Part shown: in pieces, positions 17,036 through 25,400 of the stretch
Numbering within the stretch: the first letter of the stretch is position 1
Layout of the letters: each line of letters opens with the position of its first letter
Program-made: the position numbers and the translations under genes
The notes under the pieces: generated by a model
What the model was told of the DNA's origin: nothing
What the model saw: the letters and a program-made list of their open reading frames with translations, nothing else
The model's database searches: none
Assembly: GCF_000010525.1 (NCBI RefSeq)
Contig: NC_009937.1
Coordinates: 3,849,501 to 3,913,500, forward strand
From: Azorhizobium caulinodans ORS 571
GTDB taxonomy: Bacteria > Pseudomonadota > Alphaproteobacteria > Rhizobiales > Xanthobacteraceae
Length of the DNA: 64,000 nt
Reading direction: 5' to 3'

Positions 17036-18598
17036 TCACATCACAGCGCCCACCTGCCAGGGCACGAATTCCGCATCGCCATAGCCGAGCGCCTCGGACT
17101 TCGTGCGCTCGCCGGAAGCGGTGCGCAGGATCTTGTCGAAGATCTCGCGCCCCTTCTCTTCCAGCGTCACGCCGTCGAGGACATCGCCGCAATTGATGTC
17201 CATGTCCTCTTCCATCCGGCGGTAGATGTCGGAATTGGTGGCGAGCTTGAGCGACGGCGTGGGCTTGCAGCCGAAGGCGGAGCCACGCCCGGTGGTGAAA
17301 CAGATGAGATTGGCCCCGCCCGCCACCTGGCCCGTGGCAGCCACGGGATCATAGCCGGGGGTGTCCATATAGACGAAGCCATGCTCCGTCACCGGCTCGG
17401 CATATTCATAGACGGCCCGGAGCGTCGAGGCGCCGCCTTTTGCCGCCGCGCCCAGCGACTTCTCCAGAATGGTGGTGAGACCGCCCGCCTTATTGCCGGG
17501 CGAGGGATTGTTGTTCATCTCGCCCGCGCTGCGCGAGGTGTATTCCTCCCACCATTTGATGCGCGCCACCAGCTTCTCGCCCACGGCGCGGTTCGCTGCG
17601 CGGCGGGTGAGCAGGTGCTCGGCGCCGTAGATTTCCGGCGTCTCGGAGAGGATGGACGTGCCGCCATTGCGCACGAGAAGATCGGAGGCGACACCGAGCG
17701 CCGGATTGGCGGTGAGCGCGCTGTAGCCGTCCGAGCCGCCGCACTGGAGGGCGAGGATGAGCTCAGCCGCCGGGCGCGTCTGCCGTCGGTGCGCGGCGGC
17801 GGCAGGCAGCATCTCCTTGAGCGCGCCAACCAGATGCTCCACCGTCTTGCGGGTGCCGCCCTCGTCCTGAATGGTCAGCGAGCGGAAGCCGTCGCTCTCC
17901 TGCACACCATATTCGGACTTGAAGCGGGCGATCTGGAACACCTCGCAGCCCAGTCCCACCATCACCACGGCAGCGAAATTGGGATGCGTCGCATAGCCCC
18001 ACACGGTGCGGTTCAGGATGTCGAATCCCTCGCCCTTGGAGGCCATGCCGCAGCCGGTACCGTGGGTGATGGGTACGATGCCGTCGATGCCTGGAAATTG
18101 CTCCAGAAACCCTGAGCGCTCCAGTTCCTGCGCCGCGAAGCGCGCCACCGAGGCCGAGCAGTTCACGCTGGTGAGAATGCCGAGATAATTGCGCGTGCCC
18201 GTGCGGCCGTTGGAGCGGCGATAGCCCTGAAAGGTCGCCCGCTCGGCCTCCGGCAACAGACCGTCGTCGTGGGCGTCCACCGCGAAGGCGTAGTCGCGGG
18301 AGAAATCGTGCAGCACCACATTGTGCTCGTGCACATGCTCACCCGGCGCGATGGCCCGCGCGGCAAAGCCGATGATCTGGCCCAGCTTGCGCACCGGCTC
18401 GCCCTCGGCGATGGGCACCAGCGCAAACTTGTGGCCGCGCGGAATGCGCGCCTGCGCCGTGATGCCGGACACCACAACACCCGGCGCGAGCGCATCCAGC
18501 GCCACAGCTACATTGTCGGAGGCCGCCAGATGCAGAACGCGCGGCGAAGCTGCGCCGGCGCGCACCTCCGAAGCCCCTTCGCGAACCAGCTCATCCAT
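17036..18598 (-). CDS. uxaA: Altronate dehydratase family protein (UxaA)
   Basis: A 520-residue full-length UxaA/GarD enzyme with an N-terminal SAF-like domain (about 15-100, HLAASDNVAVALDAL to HEHNVVLHDF) and the C-terminal dehydratase domain. Conserved features are RTGTRNYLGILTSVNCSASVA, THGTGCGM, LQCGGSDGYSALTANPALG and TTGRGSAFGCKPTPSLK, with Cys residues suited to iron binding. It should dehydrate altronate to 2-keto-3-deoxygluconate; galactarate-type substrates are an alternative. GGGAGG lies 8 bases before the ATG. It faces the second GntR gene across a palindromic operator. Confidence 0.92.
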   Translation of the reverse strand: MDELVREGASEVRAGAASPRVLHLAASDNVAVALDALAPGVVVSGITAQARIPRGHKFALVPIAEGEPVRKLGQIIGFAARAIAPGEHVHEHNVVLHDFSRDYAFAVDAHDDGLLPEAERATFQGYRRSNGRTGTRNYLGILTSVNCSASVARFAAQELERSGFLEQFPGIDGIVPITHGTGCGMASKGEGFDILNRTVWGYATHPNFAAVVMVGLGCEVFQIARFKSEYGVQESDGFRSLTIQDEGGTRKTVEHLVGALKEMLPAAAAHRRQTRPAAELILALQCGGSDGYSALTANPALGVASDLLVRNGGTSILSETPEIYGAEHLLTRRAANRAVGEKLVARIKWWEEYTSRSAGEMNNNPSPGNKAGGLTTILEKSLGAAAKGGASTLRAVYEYAEPVTEHGFVYMDTPGYDPVAATGQVAGGANLICFTTGRGSAFGCKPTPSLKLATNSDIYRRMEEDMDINCGDVLDGVTLEEKGREIFDKILRTASGERTKSEALGYGDAEFVPWQVGAVM

Positions 18599-18637
18599 TG
18601 GTCTACCTCCCGCAGCGTTATCGTTGACGGCGTTGAT

Positions 18638-18655
18638 ATGCTAATATATTAGCAT
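18638..18655. promoter_or_regulatory. Perfect 18-bp palindromic operator
   Basis: ATGCTAATATATTAGCAT is an exact inverted repeat in the 88-bp gap between uxaA and the divergent GntR gene. It is AT-rich against GC-rich surroundings and could overlap the -10 regions of both promoters. The nearest regulator is the FCD-type GntR encoded at 18687. Autoregulation and control of uxaA are inferred. Confidence 0.7.
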
Positions 18656-18686
18656 CGCAAAACATCACAAGTGGAAGCGAGGAAAC

Positions 18687-19628
18687 GTGCCAGCGGAGCC
18701 GGCATTTGCGCGGTGGACGGAGGGGCTTGAGGCCACGGGCCTCGCCAAGCGCGTGCGCGCCATTCCAGCCTCCGCGCGCATCCATGCCGCCTTGCGCGAG
18801 CAGATCATCGGCATGGAAATCGCCCCCGGATCCGCGCTTCAGGAGAAGCAGATCGCGCTCGCCTGCGGCGTCAGCCGCACACCGGTGCGCGAGGCGCTGC
18901 TGAAGCTCGCGGACGAGCGGCTGGTGGACATTTTCCCGCAGTACGGCACCTTCGTCTCACGCATCTCCGTCCCCGCCATGCACGACGCCATGGTGATCCG
19001 CGATGCGCTGGAGCGCGCGGCCGTGCGCGGCGCCGCCATCGCCGCCACCGATGCCGCCATCGCCCGACTGCGTAATATCCTCACCGAGCAGCGCACCACG
19101 CACGAGGCAGGGCACCTCACCGCCTTCCACGCGGCGGACGAGACCTTCCATCAGGCCATCGCCGAGATCGCCGGGCACCCCAATCTCTGGCGCGTGGTGC
19201 GGCAGGAGAAGGCCCATGTGGACCGGTGCCGCATTCTCTCCCTGCCCTCTCCCAGCCGCCGTATCGACGTGATGGCGGACCACGAGGCCATCTTCGAAGG
19301 CATCGCCTCGCGCGATCCGGACAAGGCCGAGGCCGCGATGCGGGCGCATCTGGATCAGGTGCTGCCCTCGGTCGGAATGCTGGTGAAAGCGCATCCCGGC
19401 TATTTCGAGGGCGTCGATCAGGCCCCCGTCGCGCCCGTCCATGCGGACGGCACGCCGGTTCAGCCCGCGCCCGTCAATGGCACGACAAGCGCGCCCAAGG
19501 CGAACGGAACCCGCACCCGGCGCGTGAAGGCTGAAGCGGTCCTCGCGGTGGCGGACGCAGAGCTCAAGGCGTCGCGGCAGACGACGCGCAAAACCTCATC
19601 AAAAACGCCCCGGGAAAGGACACGTTGA
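18687..19628 (+). CDS. GntR-family regulator, FCD subfamily, with long basic tail
   Basis: A 313-residue regulator starting at GTG, with GAGGAAA 5 bases upstream. The winged HTH is at about 30-98 (SALQEKQIALACGVSRTPVR, LLKLADERLVDIFPQYGTFV). The FCD domain is at about 100-230 with D/H metal-site residues (ADETFHQAI, AHVDRCR, ADHEAIFEGI). Residues about 245-313 form a low-complexity Ala/Pro/Thr/Lys/Arg tail ending in basic clusters, unusual for this family. It heads a run of uxaC, ABC importer and uxuB genes and is divergent from uxaA, so it is the likely hexuronate regulator. Confidence 0.88.
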   Translation: MPAEPAFARWTEGLEATGLAKRVRAIPASARIHAALREQIIGMEIAPGSALQEKQIALACGVSRTPVREALLKLADERLVDIFPQYGTFVSRISVPAMHDAMVIRDALERAAVRGAAIAATDAAIARLRNILTEQRTTHEAGHLTAFHAADETFHQAIAEIAGHPNLWRVVRQEKAHVDRCRILSLPSPSRRIDVMADHEAIFEGIASRDPDKAEAAMRAHLDQVLPSVGMLVKAHPGYFEGVDQAPVAPVHADGTPVQPAPVNGTTSAPKANGTRTRRVKAEAVLAVADAELKASRQTTRKTSSKTPRERTR

Positions 19629-19632
19629 GCCC

Positions 19633-21048
19633 ATGGCGAGCCCCCTCATCCACCCCGACCGCCTGTTTCCCGCCGACCCCGCCGTGCGCGCGGTGGCGCG
19701 GCGCCTCTATGAACAGGTGGCGGACCTGCCCATCGTCTCGCCCCACGGCCACACCGACCCGCGCTGGTATGCGGAGAACAAGAATTTCCCGGATCCCGCA
19801 CGCCTGTTCGTGGTGCCGGATCACTACATCTTCCGCATGCTCTACAGCCAGGGCATCCCGCTGGAGCAGCTCGGCGTGCCCCGCCGCGACGGCGGCGAGA
19901 CCGAGCAGGACGGCCGCAAGATCTGGCGCCTGTTCGCGTCCCACTATCACCTCTTCCGCGGCACCCCGACCCGCTCGTGGCTGGACCATGCCTTCGCCAC
20001 CCTCTTCGACATCGAAGAGCGGCTGAACGCGGAGAATGCGGACCGCCTCTACGACCGCATCGCCGAGCGGCTGGAGACCGACGCCTGCAAGCCGCGCGCT
20101 TTGTTCCAGCGTTTCAACATCGAGGCCATCGCCACCACCGAGAGCCCGCTCGACGAGCTGAAGTGGCACCAGATGATCCGCGACTCGGGCTGGAACGGCC
20201 GCGTCGTCACCGCCTACCGTCCGGACCCGGTGGTGGACCCGGACTTCGAAGGCTTCCGCGACAATCTCACCCGCTTCGGCGAGCTGACTGGCGAGGACAC
20301 CTTCTCCTGGACCGGCTATCTGGAAGCCCACCGCAAGCGGCGCGCCTTCTTCAAGAGCTATGGCGCCACCTCGACTGACCATGGCCACCCGAGCGCCCGC
20401 ACCGCCGACCTCTCGCTCGGTGAAGCGGAGGCTCTCTTCGAGCGCGTGGCCGGCGGCCAGGAGGTCTCGGCGCAGGATGCGGAGCTGTTCCGCGCCCAGA
20501 TGCTCACCGAGATGGCGCGCATGTCGGTCGATGACGGGTTGGTGATGCAGATTCACCCCGGCTCGGTGCGCAACCACAATGGCGGCATCCTCGCCCGCCA
20601 CGGCCGCGACATGGGCGCCGACATCCCGAGCCGTACCGACTATGTGCACGCGCTGAAGCCGCTGCTGGACCGCTTCGGCAACGAGAAGAACCTCACCATC
20701 ATCCTGTTCACGCTGGATGAGACGAGCTACTCGCGCGAACTCGCCCCGCTCGCCGGCCATTATCCGGTGCTGCGCCTCGGCCCGGCCTGGTGGTTCTTCG
20801 ATGCGCCGGAGGGCATGAAGCGCTTCCGCGAGCTGACCACGGAGACGGCGGGCTTCTACAACACCGTTGGCTTCAACGACGACACCCGCGCCTTCCCCTC
20901 CATTCCCGCCCGCCACGACGTGGCCCGGCGCGTGGACTGCGCCTATCTCGCCGAACTGGTGACGACCCACCGGCTCGAGGAGGACGAGGCGCACGAAGTC
21001 GCCCACGATCTCGCCTACAGGCTCGCCAAGAAAGCCTACAGGCTCTGA
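19633..21048 (+). CDS. uxaC: Glucuronate/uronate isomerase (UxaC)
   Basis: A 471-residue amidohydrolase-superfamily enzyme of the expected UxaC length (about 470). It isomerises glucuronate to fructuronate and galacturonate to tagaturonate. The metal-site motif SPHGHTDPRWY has His38 and His40; other family blocks are LFRGTPTRSWLDHAF, TTESPLDELKWH, MQIHPGSVRNHN and AWWFFDAPEGMKRF. It starts 5 bases after the GntR stop, so it is probably co-transcribed with it. Confidence 0.97.
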   Translation: MASPLIHPDRLFPADPAVRAVARRLYEQVADLPIVSPHGHTDPRWYAENKNFPDPARLFVVPDHYIFRMLYSQGIPLEQLGVPRRDGGETEQDGRKIWRLFASHYHLFRGTPTRSWLDHAFATLFDIEERLNAENADRLYDRIAERLETDACKPRALFQRFNIEAIATTESPLDELKWHQMIRDSGWNGRVVTAYRPDPVVDPDFEGFRDNLTRFGELTGEDTFSWTGYLEAHRKRRAFFKSYGATSTDHGHPSARTADLSLGEAEALFERVAGGQEVSAQDAELFRAQMLTEMARMSVDDGLVMQIHPGSVRNHNGGILARHGRDMGADIPSRTDYVHALKPLLDRFGNEKNLTIILFTLDETSYSRELAPLAGHYPVLRLGPAWWFFDAPEGMKRFRELTTETAGFYNTVGFNDDTRAFPSIPARHDVARRVDCAYLAELVTTHRLEEDEAHEVAHDLAYRLAKKAYRL

Positions 21049-21211
21049 CCTTAGCGGGTGCAGCGCACCCGGGGGCATCCGGTCCGGTCGCATCGCACCG
21101 GTCCCGCTGGCCCGTCACCGACTTTGAAATCGAGCCCGATCTTCCGGCCAGACCGGCAGTCGATCCGATCGGGGCGGGCTCGCGAGGAAACGCCAAGGGA
21201 GAAATGCGACC

Positions 21212-22399
21212 ATGACTTTCTCGAACATCAGCCGCCGCACCTTTGTGGGTGGCGTGGCCGGCGCGGCGGGTCTTGCCGCGTTCGGCGGCCGCGCGCAGGC
21301 GCAGCTCGCCCTGCCGAAATCGCCCATCACCCTCAATGTGGTGGACGTGGCCGGCAATCTCGCGCTGACCCAGAAGCCCATCGAGAACTACCGGAAGGCG
21401 AAGCCGAACCTCGTCTCCAAGATCTCCTTCACCAAGGCCCCCGCGCCGGAACTGCCGGGCAAGATCAAGGCCCAGCAGGAAGCCGGCCGTGTCGATATCG
21501 ACATCGTGCTCACCGGCACGGACGCGCTCGCCGCCGGCATCGACCAGAAGCTCTGGGTGGAAATGCTGCCGGCTCACGCCTCGGCCCTGCCCAAGCTCAA
21601 CGACATCTATCTGGAACCCGCCGCGCGCATGCAGACGCTGGCGAGCGGCCAGGGCGTGGTCGTGACCTATTATCCTTCCGGCCCGCTCATCGAATACATG
21701 CCGACCGTGAAGACCCCGCCGACCACGGCGGAGGAGCTTCTGGCCTGGACGCGCGAAAACAAGAACCGCTTCCTCTATGCCCGCCCCGCCAATTCCGGCC
21801 CCGGCCGCACCTGGCTCATGGGCCTGCCCTATCTGCTCAAGGATGCGGACCCGACTGACCCGATCAAGGGCTGGGACAAGACCTGGGCCTATCTGAAGGC
21901 GCTGGGCGAGAACATCGAGTATTATCCCTCCGGCACCACGCCCACCATGAAGGAACTGGGCGAGGGCTCGCGCGACATCATCGTCTCCACCACCGGGTGG
22001 GACATCAATCCGCGCGTGCTCGGCATCGTGCCGAAGGAGGCCAAGGTCGGCGCCCTCAAGGGCTTCCACTGGGTGGCCGACGCGCATTACGTCTGCGTGC
22101 CCAAGGGCCTGCCGGACGAGAAGATGGCGGTCATTCTCGACCTCATCTCCTTCATCCTGCAGCCGCAGCAGCAGGCCTACACCTATGACGAGGGCTATTT
22201 CTATCCGGGCCCGGCGGTGAAGAACGTGCCGCTGGACCTCGCCCCCGCCGAAAGCCAGGCCGCCATCAAGGAATATGGCCGGCCGGAATATGCCGCGCTG
22301 ATCGCCGACAATCCCATCGAGCTCCCGCTGATGCCGGACAAGATGGTGCAGGCCTTCCGCCGCTGGGACGAAGAGATCGGCGCGGCGAAGAAGAAGTAG
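21212..22399 (+). CDS. ABC transporter substrate-binding protein
   Basis: A 395-residue binding protein with a Tat-type signal (SRRTFVGGVAGAAGLAAFGG, then AQAQ). The mature part has the fold pattern of family 1/polyamine-like binding proteins: DIDIVLTGTDALAAGIDQKL, NKNRFLYARPANSGPGRTWL and a C-terminal DKMVQAFRRWDEEIG. Such proteins are often labelled spermidine/putrescine-binding, but position between uxaC and uxuB argues for a uronate or oligouronide. GGGAGAAA precedes the ATG. The 163 bases before it hold no gene. Confidence 0.87.
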   Translation: MTFSNISRRTFVGGVAGAAGLAAFGGRAQAQLALPKSPITLNVVDVAGNLALTQKPIENYRKAKPNLVSKISFTKAPAPELPGKIKAQQEAGRVDIDIVLTGTDALAAGIDQKLWVEMLPAHASALPKLNDIYLEPAARMQTLASGQGVVVTYYPSGPLIEYMPTVKTPPTTAEELLAWTRENKNRFLYARPANSGPGRTWLMGLPYLLKDADPTDPIKGWDKTWAYLKALGENIEYYPSGTTPTMKELGEGSRDIIVSTTGWDINPRVLGIVPKEAKVGALKGFHWVADAHYVCVPKGLPDEKMAVILDLISFILQPQQQAYTYDEGYFYPGPAVKNVPLDLAPAESQAAIKEYGRPEYAALIADNPIELPLMPDKMVQAFRRWDEEIGAAKKK

Positions 22400-22509
22400 C
22401 CGCACGCATCCGCGCGCCGCGCACGCCGTGGCGCGCCTCTCGACACTCTCGGAACCCGCCGGCGCGTCACGCGCCGGCATCCTGACCGTGCAACTTCCGG
22501 ACGCGCGCC

Positions 22510-23586
22510 ATGACCATTCACGCCGCCAGTTTCAATGAACTCAAGCTCGACCGCCTGTCGCGCGAATTCGGTACGCTCAATGCGCTGAAGGAGGTCAACC
22601 TCACCATCCGCCAGGGCGAATTCATCGCGCTGCTCGGCCCCTCGGGCTGCGGAAAGTCCACCACGCTGAACATCCTCGCCGGCCTCCTGCCCGCCACCGG
22701 CGGCGGCATCTGGCTGGACGACAAGCGCATCGACCAGCTGCGGCCCGAGGAGCGCGGGTTCGGCATGGTGTTCCAGAACTACGCCCTGTTCCCGCACATG
22801 AGCGTGGAAGACAATGTGGGCTTCGGCCTTCTGATGCGCGGCATGTCCAAGGCCGAGCGCAAGAAGCGGGTGGACGAGGCCATCACCATGGTCCGCCTCA
22901 ACGGTCACGGCCACAAGCTGCCCGGCCAGCTCTCCGGCGGCCAGCAGCAGCGCGTCGCCATCGCCCGCGCCATCGTGGTGGAGCCGCCGCTGGTGCTCAT
23001 GGACGAGCCGCTCTCCAACCTCGACGCCAAGCTGCGCCTGGAGATGCGCGCGGAAATCCGCCGCATCCACAACATGCTCGGCGCCACCACCATCTATGTG
23101 ACCCACGATCAGGAAGAGGCGCTCTCGCTCGCCGACCGCATCGTGGTGCTGAAGGATGGCGTGGTGCGCCAGGTGGGCGCGCCAGACGAACTGTTCGCCA
23201 ACCCGAACTATCTCGACGTCGCCGAATTCATGGGCTTCCGCAATCGCCTCACGGGCACCATCGCCTCCCGCGAGGGAGAGACTGCGGTCGTCTCCATGGC
23301 CGCCGGCGGACAGATGGTCGGCCGCGTGCGCGGTGACGCTGCCGTGGGCGATCGGGTGATCGTCGCCATGCGCTCGGACGATCTCAAGCACGCGGCGGAA
23401 GGCGAAGGCTTCCCGGTGCGGGTCGCGTCCAGCGAGTTCCGGGGCCGCGAATATTGCGCCTTCGGCTCGGCCTCGGACGGCACGGATCTCGCCTTCCTTT
23501 CCCACAGTCCGCTGGTGGCCGGCGATCAGGTTCAGGTCTCCGCCGATCCCGCCCGCGTCCTCGTCTTCCCGGATCGCACCCAATGA
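22510..23586 (+). CDS. ABC transporter ATP-binding protein
   Basis: A 358-residue ATPase of the importer (MalK/PotA-like). It has Walker [11 protein letters not shown]-loop [13 protein letters not shown], signature [14 protein letters not shown], Walker [13 protein letters not shown] and H-loop [12 protein letters not shown]-terminal TOBE-like domain (about 275-355) is present. The stop overlaps the permease start as ATGA. It energises the binding protein and two permeases in this operon. Confidence 0.95.
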   Translation: MTIHAASFNELKLDRLSREFGTLNALKEVNLTIRQGEFIALLGPSGCGKSTTLNILAGLLPATGGGIWLDDKRIDQLRPEERGFGMVFQNYALFPHMSVEDNVGFGLLMRGMSKAERKKRVDEAITMVRLNGHGHKLPGQLSGGQQQRVAIARAIVVEPPLVLMDEPLSNLDAKLRLEMRAEIRRIHNMLGATTIYVTHDQEEALSLADRIVVLKDGVVRQVGAPDELFANPNYLDVAEFMGFRNRLTGTIASREGETAVVSMAAGGQMVGRVRGDAAVGDRVIVAMRSDDLKHAAEGEGFPVRVASSEFRGREYCAFGSASDGTDLAFLSHSPLVAGDQVQVSADPARVLVFPDRTQ

Positions 23587-24485
23587 GCCGCCCCGTGTCC
23601 CTCGACGCGCCCCGCATCTCCCTGTCGCAGCGCCTCGCCGCCCGAGGCATCGACGGCCTGACGCTGCTGGTTCTGCCGGCCGCGCTCTTCATCCTTGGCC
23701 TGTTCGTCTATCCCTTCCTCTATGGGCTCTGGCTGTCGTTCCAGCCCAAGGTGGGCGGCACGCTGGCCAATTATGTGAAGTTCTTCTCCGACCCGTTCCT
23801 CTACGGGACCATCGCCACCACCTTGTGGCTGGCGCTGCCGGTGACGATCCTCAACATCGTGCTCGCGGTGCCGATCGCGCTGCGCGTACGCCACCTGCGT
23901 CGCCAGAGGCTGCTGACCACCATCCTCGTGATCCCGATCACGCTGGGCACGGTGCTCGTGGCGGAAGGCCTGCTGAACTATCTGGGGCCGCAGGGCTGGT
24001 TCAACCGCACGCTCATCACCCTCGGCCTCATCTCCAAGCCGCTGGCGCTGCTCCACAATTACTGGGGCGTGTTCATCTCGCTGCTGCTGACGGGCTTCCC
24101 CTTCACCTTCCTGCTCACCCTCTCCTATCTATCGGGCCTCGACCCGGCGCTGGAGCAGGCAGCGGCGACGTTGGGGGCGGGATCGTGGCAGCGGTTCCGG
24201 CACATCATCCTGCCGCTGCTGCTGGCGGGCCTTGCCATCACCTTCTGCCTGTCCTTCGTGCAGGCCTTCTCGGTGTTTCCCTCGGCGGTGCTGCTGGGTG
24301 CCCCGGCCGGGCCCACCCGCGTCATCTCGATCGCGGCCTATCAGGCGGCCTTCGAGGACTATGATTATTCCATGGCCTCGGCCATCGCCATGATCATGGC
24401 CGTGGTGCAGCTGGCCATCGTCGCGGCGCTTCTGTTCGCCCGCGGCCTCATCTATCGCGGCGCCACCTCCGGCGGAAAGGGCTGA
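23583..24485 (+). CDS. ABC transporter permease
   Basis: A 300-residue inner-membrane permease with six hydrophobic segments and the cytoplasmic EAA loop LEQAAATLGAGSWQRFRHIILPL. The ATG at 23583 overlaps the ATPase stop by four bases. It forms one half of the transmembrane channel, with the next gene as the other half. Longer upstream frames overlap the ATPase and were rejected. Confidence 0.94.
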   Translation: MSRPVSLDAPRISLSQRLAARGIDGLTLLVLPAALFILGLFVYPFLYGLWLSFQPKVGGTLANYVKFFSDPFLYGTIATTLWLALPVTILNIVLAVPIALRVRHLRRQRLLTTILVIPITLGTVLVAEGLLNYLGPQGWFNRTLITLGLISKPLALLHNYWGVFISLLLTGFPFTFLLTLSYLSGLDPALEQAAATLGAGSWQRFRHIILPLLLAGLAITFCLSFVQAFSVFPSAVLLGAPAGPTRVISIAAYQAAFEDYDYSMASAIAMIMAVVQLAIVAALLFARGLIYRGATSGGKG

Positions 24486-24488
24486 GCC

Positions 24489-25331
24489 ATGATCCGGGAT
24501 ACGACACTCGGCGCGAAGCTCTGGATCACCGCCGTCTGGGCCGTGATCGGCTTCTTCATCCTGAACCTCCTCGCCATGATCGCGGCGGTGGTGGTCTCCT
24601 CCTTCGCCACGCGCTGGCTCGGCACCTGGATGCCGCTCGGCTGGACGACGCGCTGGTACACCTCCGCCTGGGACGAATTCCAGCTCAATGACGTGCTGAT
24701 CGTCACCTTCCAGGTGGTGTTCCTCGTGGTCTTCCTGTCCGGCCTCATCGGCGTCCCAGCGGCCTATGCCATGGCCCGCCGGGACTTTCCGGGCAAGAAG
24801 GTGGTGATGCTGCTGTTCCTGCTGCCCCTGCTGGTGCCGCCCATCACCTTCGGCATCCCGCTCGCCACCGTGCTCTACCGGGCCGGGCTCGCGGGCAGCA
24901 TGACGGGCGTGGTGCTGGCCAATCTCGTGCCCACGGTGCCCTTCGTGGTGCTGGTCATGATCCCCTTCGTGGAACAGATCGACCAGCGCATCGAGGCGGC
25001 GGCGCGGGTGTTCGGCGCCAATACCTTCAAGCTGTTCCGGCATGTGCTGGTGCCGCTGCTGCTGCCCGGCATCCTCGCCGCGCTGCTGCTGGTGCTGGTG
25101 CGCACCATCGCCATGTTCGAGCTGACCTTCCTCACCGCCGGCCCCACCAGCCAGACGCTGGTCGTCGCGCTCTATTATGCGGTGTTCGCCTCCGGCGTGC
25201 GGGCGGTTCAGTCCATCGACGCCATGGCGGTGGTCTACATGATCACCACGCTCATCTGGCTGCTCATCGCGCTGCGCTTCGTCAATCCGACGCAGATCGT
25301 GGCCCGCGCCAAGTCCGAGCACGCCCACTGA
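24489..25331 (+). CDS. ABC transporter permease
   Basis: A 280-residue permease with about six membrane spans and the EAA loop IEAAARVFGANTFKLFRHVLV. It follows the first permease by three bases and completes the importer. Its C-terminus reaches a strong hairpin at 25340-25365. Confidence 0.94.
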   Translation: MIRDTTLGAKLWITAVWAVIGFFILNLLAMIAAVVVSSFATRWLGTWMPLGWTTRWYTSAWDEFQLNDVLIVTFQVVFLVVFLSGLIGVPAAYAMARRDFPGKKVVMLLFLLPLLVPPITFGIPLATVLYRAGLAGSMTGVVLANLVPTVPFVVLVMIPFVEQIDQRIEAAARVFGANTFKLFRHVLVPLLLPGILAALLLVLVRTIAMFELTFLTAGPTSQTLVVALYYAVFASGVRAVQSIDAMAVVYMITTLIWLLIALRFVNPTQIVARAKSEHAH

Positions 25332-25339
25332 GCTGAAGC

Positions 25340-25365
25340 GGGGCGCGCGGGAAGCCGCGCGCCCC
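25340..25365 (+). terminator. Strong hairpin after the ABC importer
   Basis: GGGGCGCGCGG (25340-25350) pairs perfectly with CCGCGCGCCCC (25355-25365) around a GAAG loop, followed by GTTCTCGTT. It lies between the last permease gene and uxuB, so it may end some transcripts or stabilise the importer mRNA. The weak T tract leaves full termination uncertain. Confidence 0.5.
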
Positions 25366-25400
25366 GTTCTCGTTCCAACGCCCCTTCAAGAAGGCCGAAG

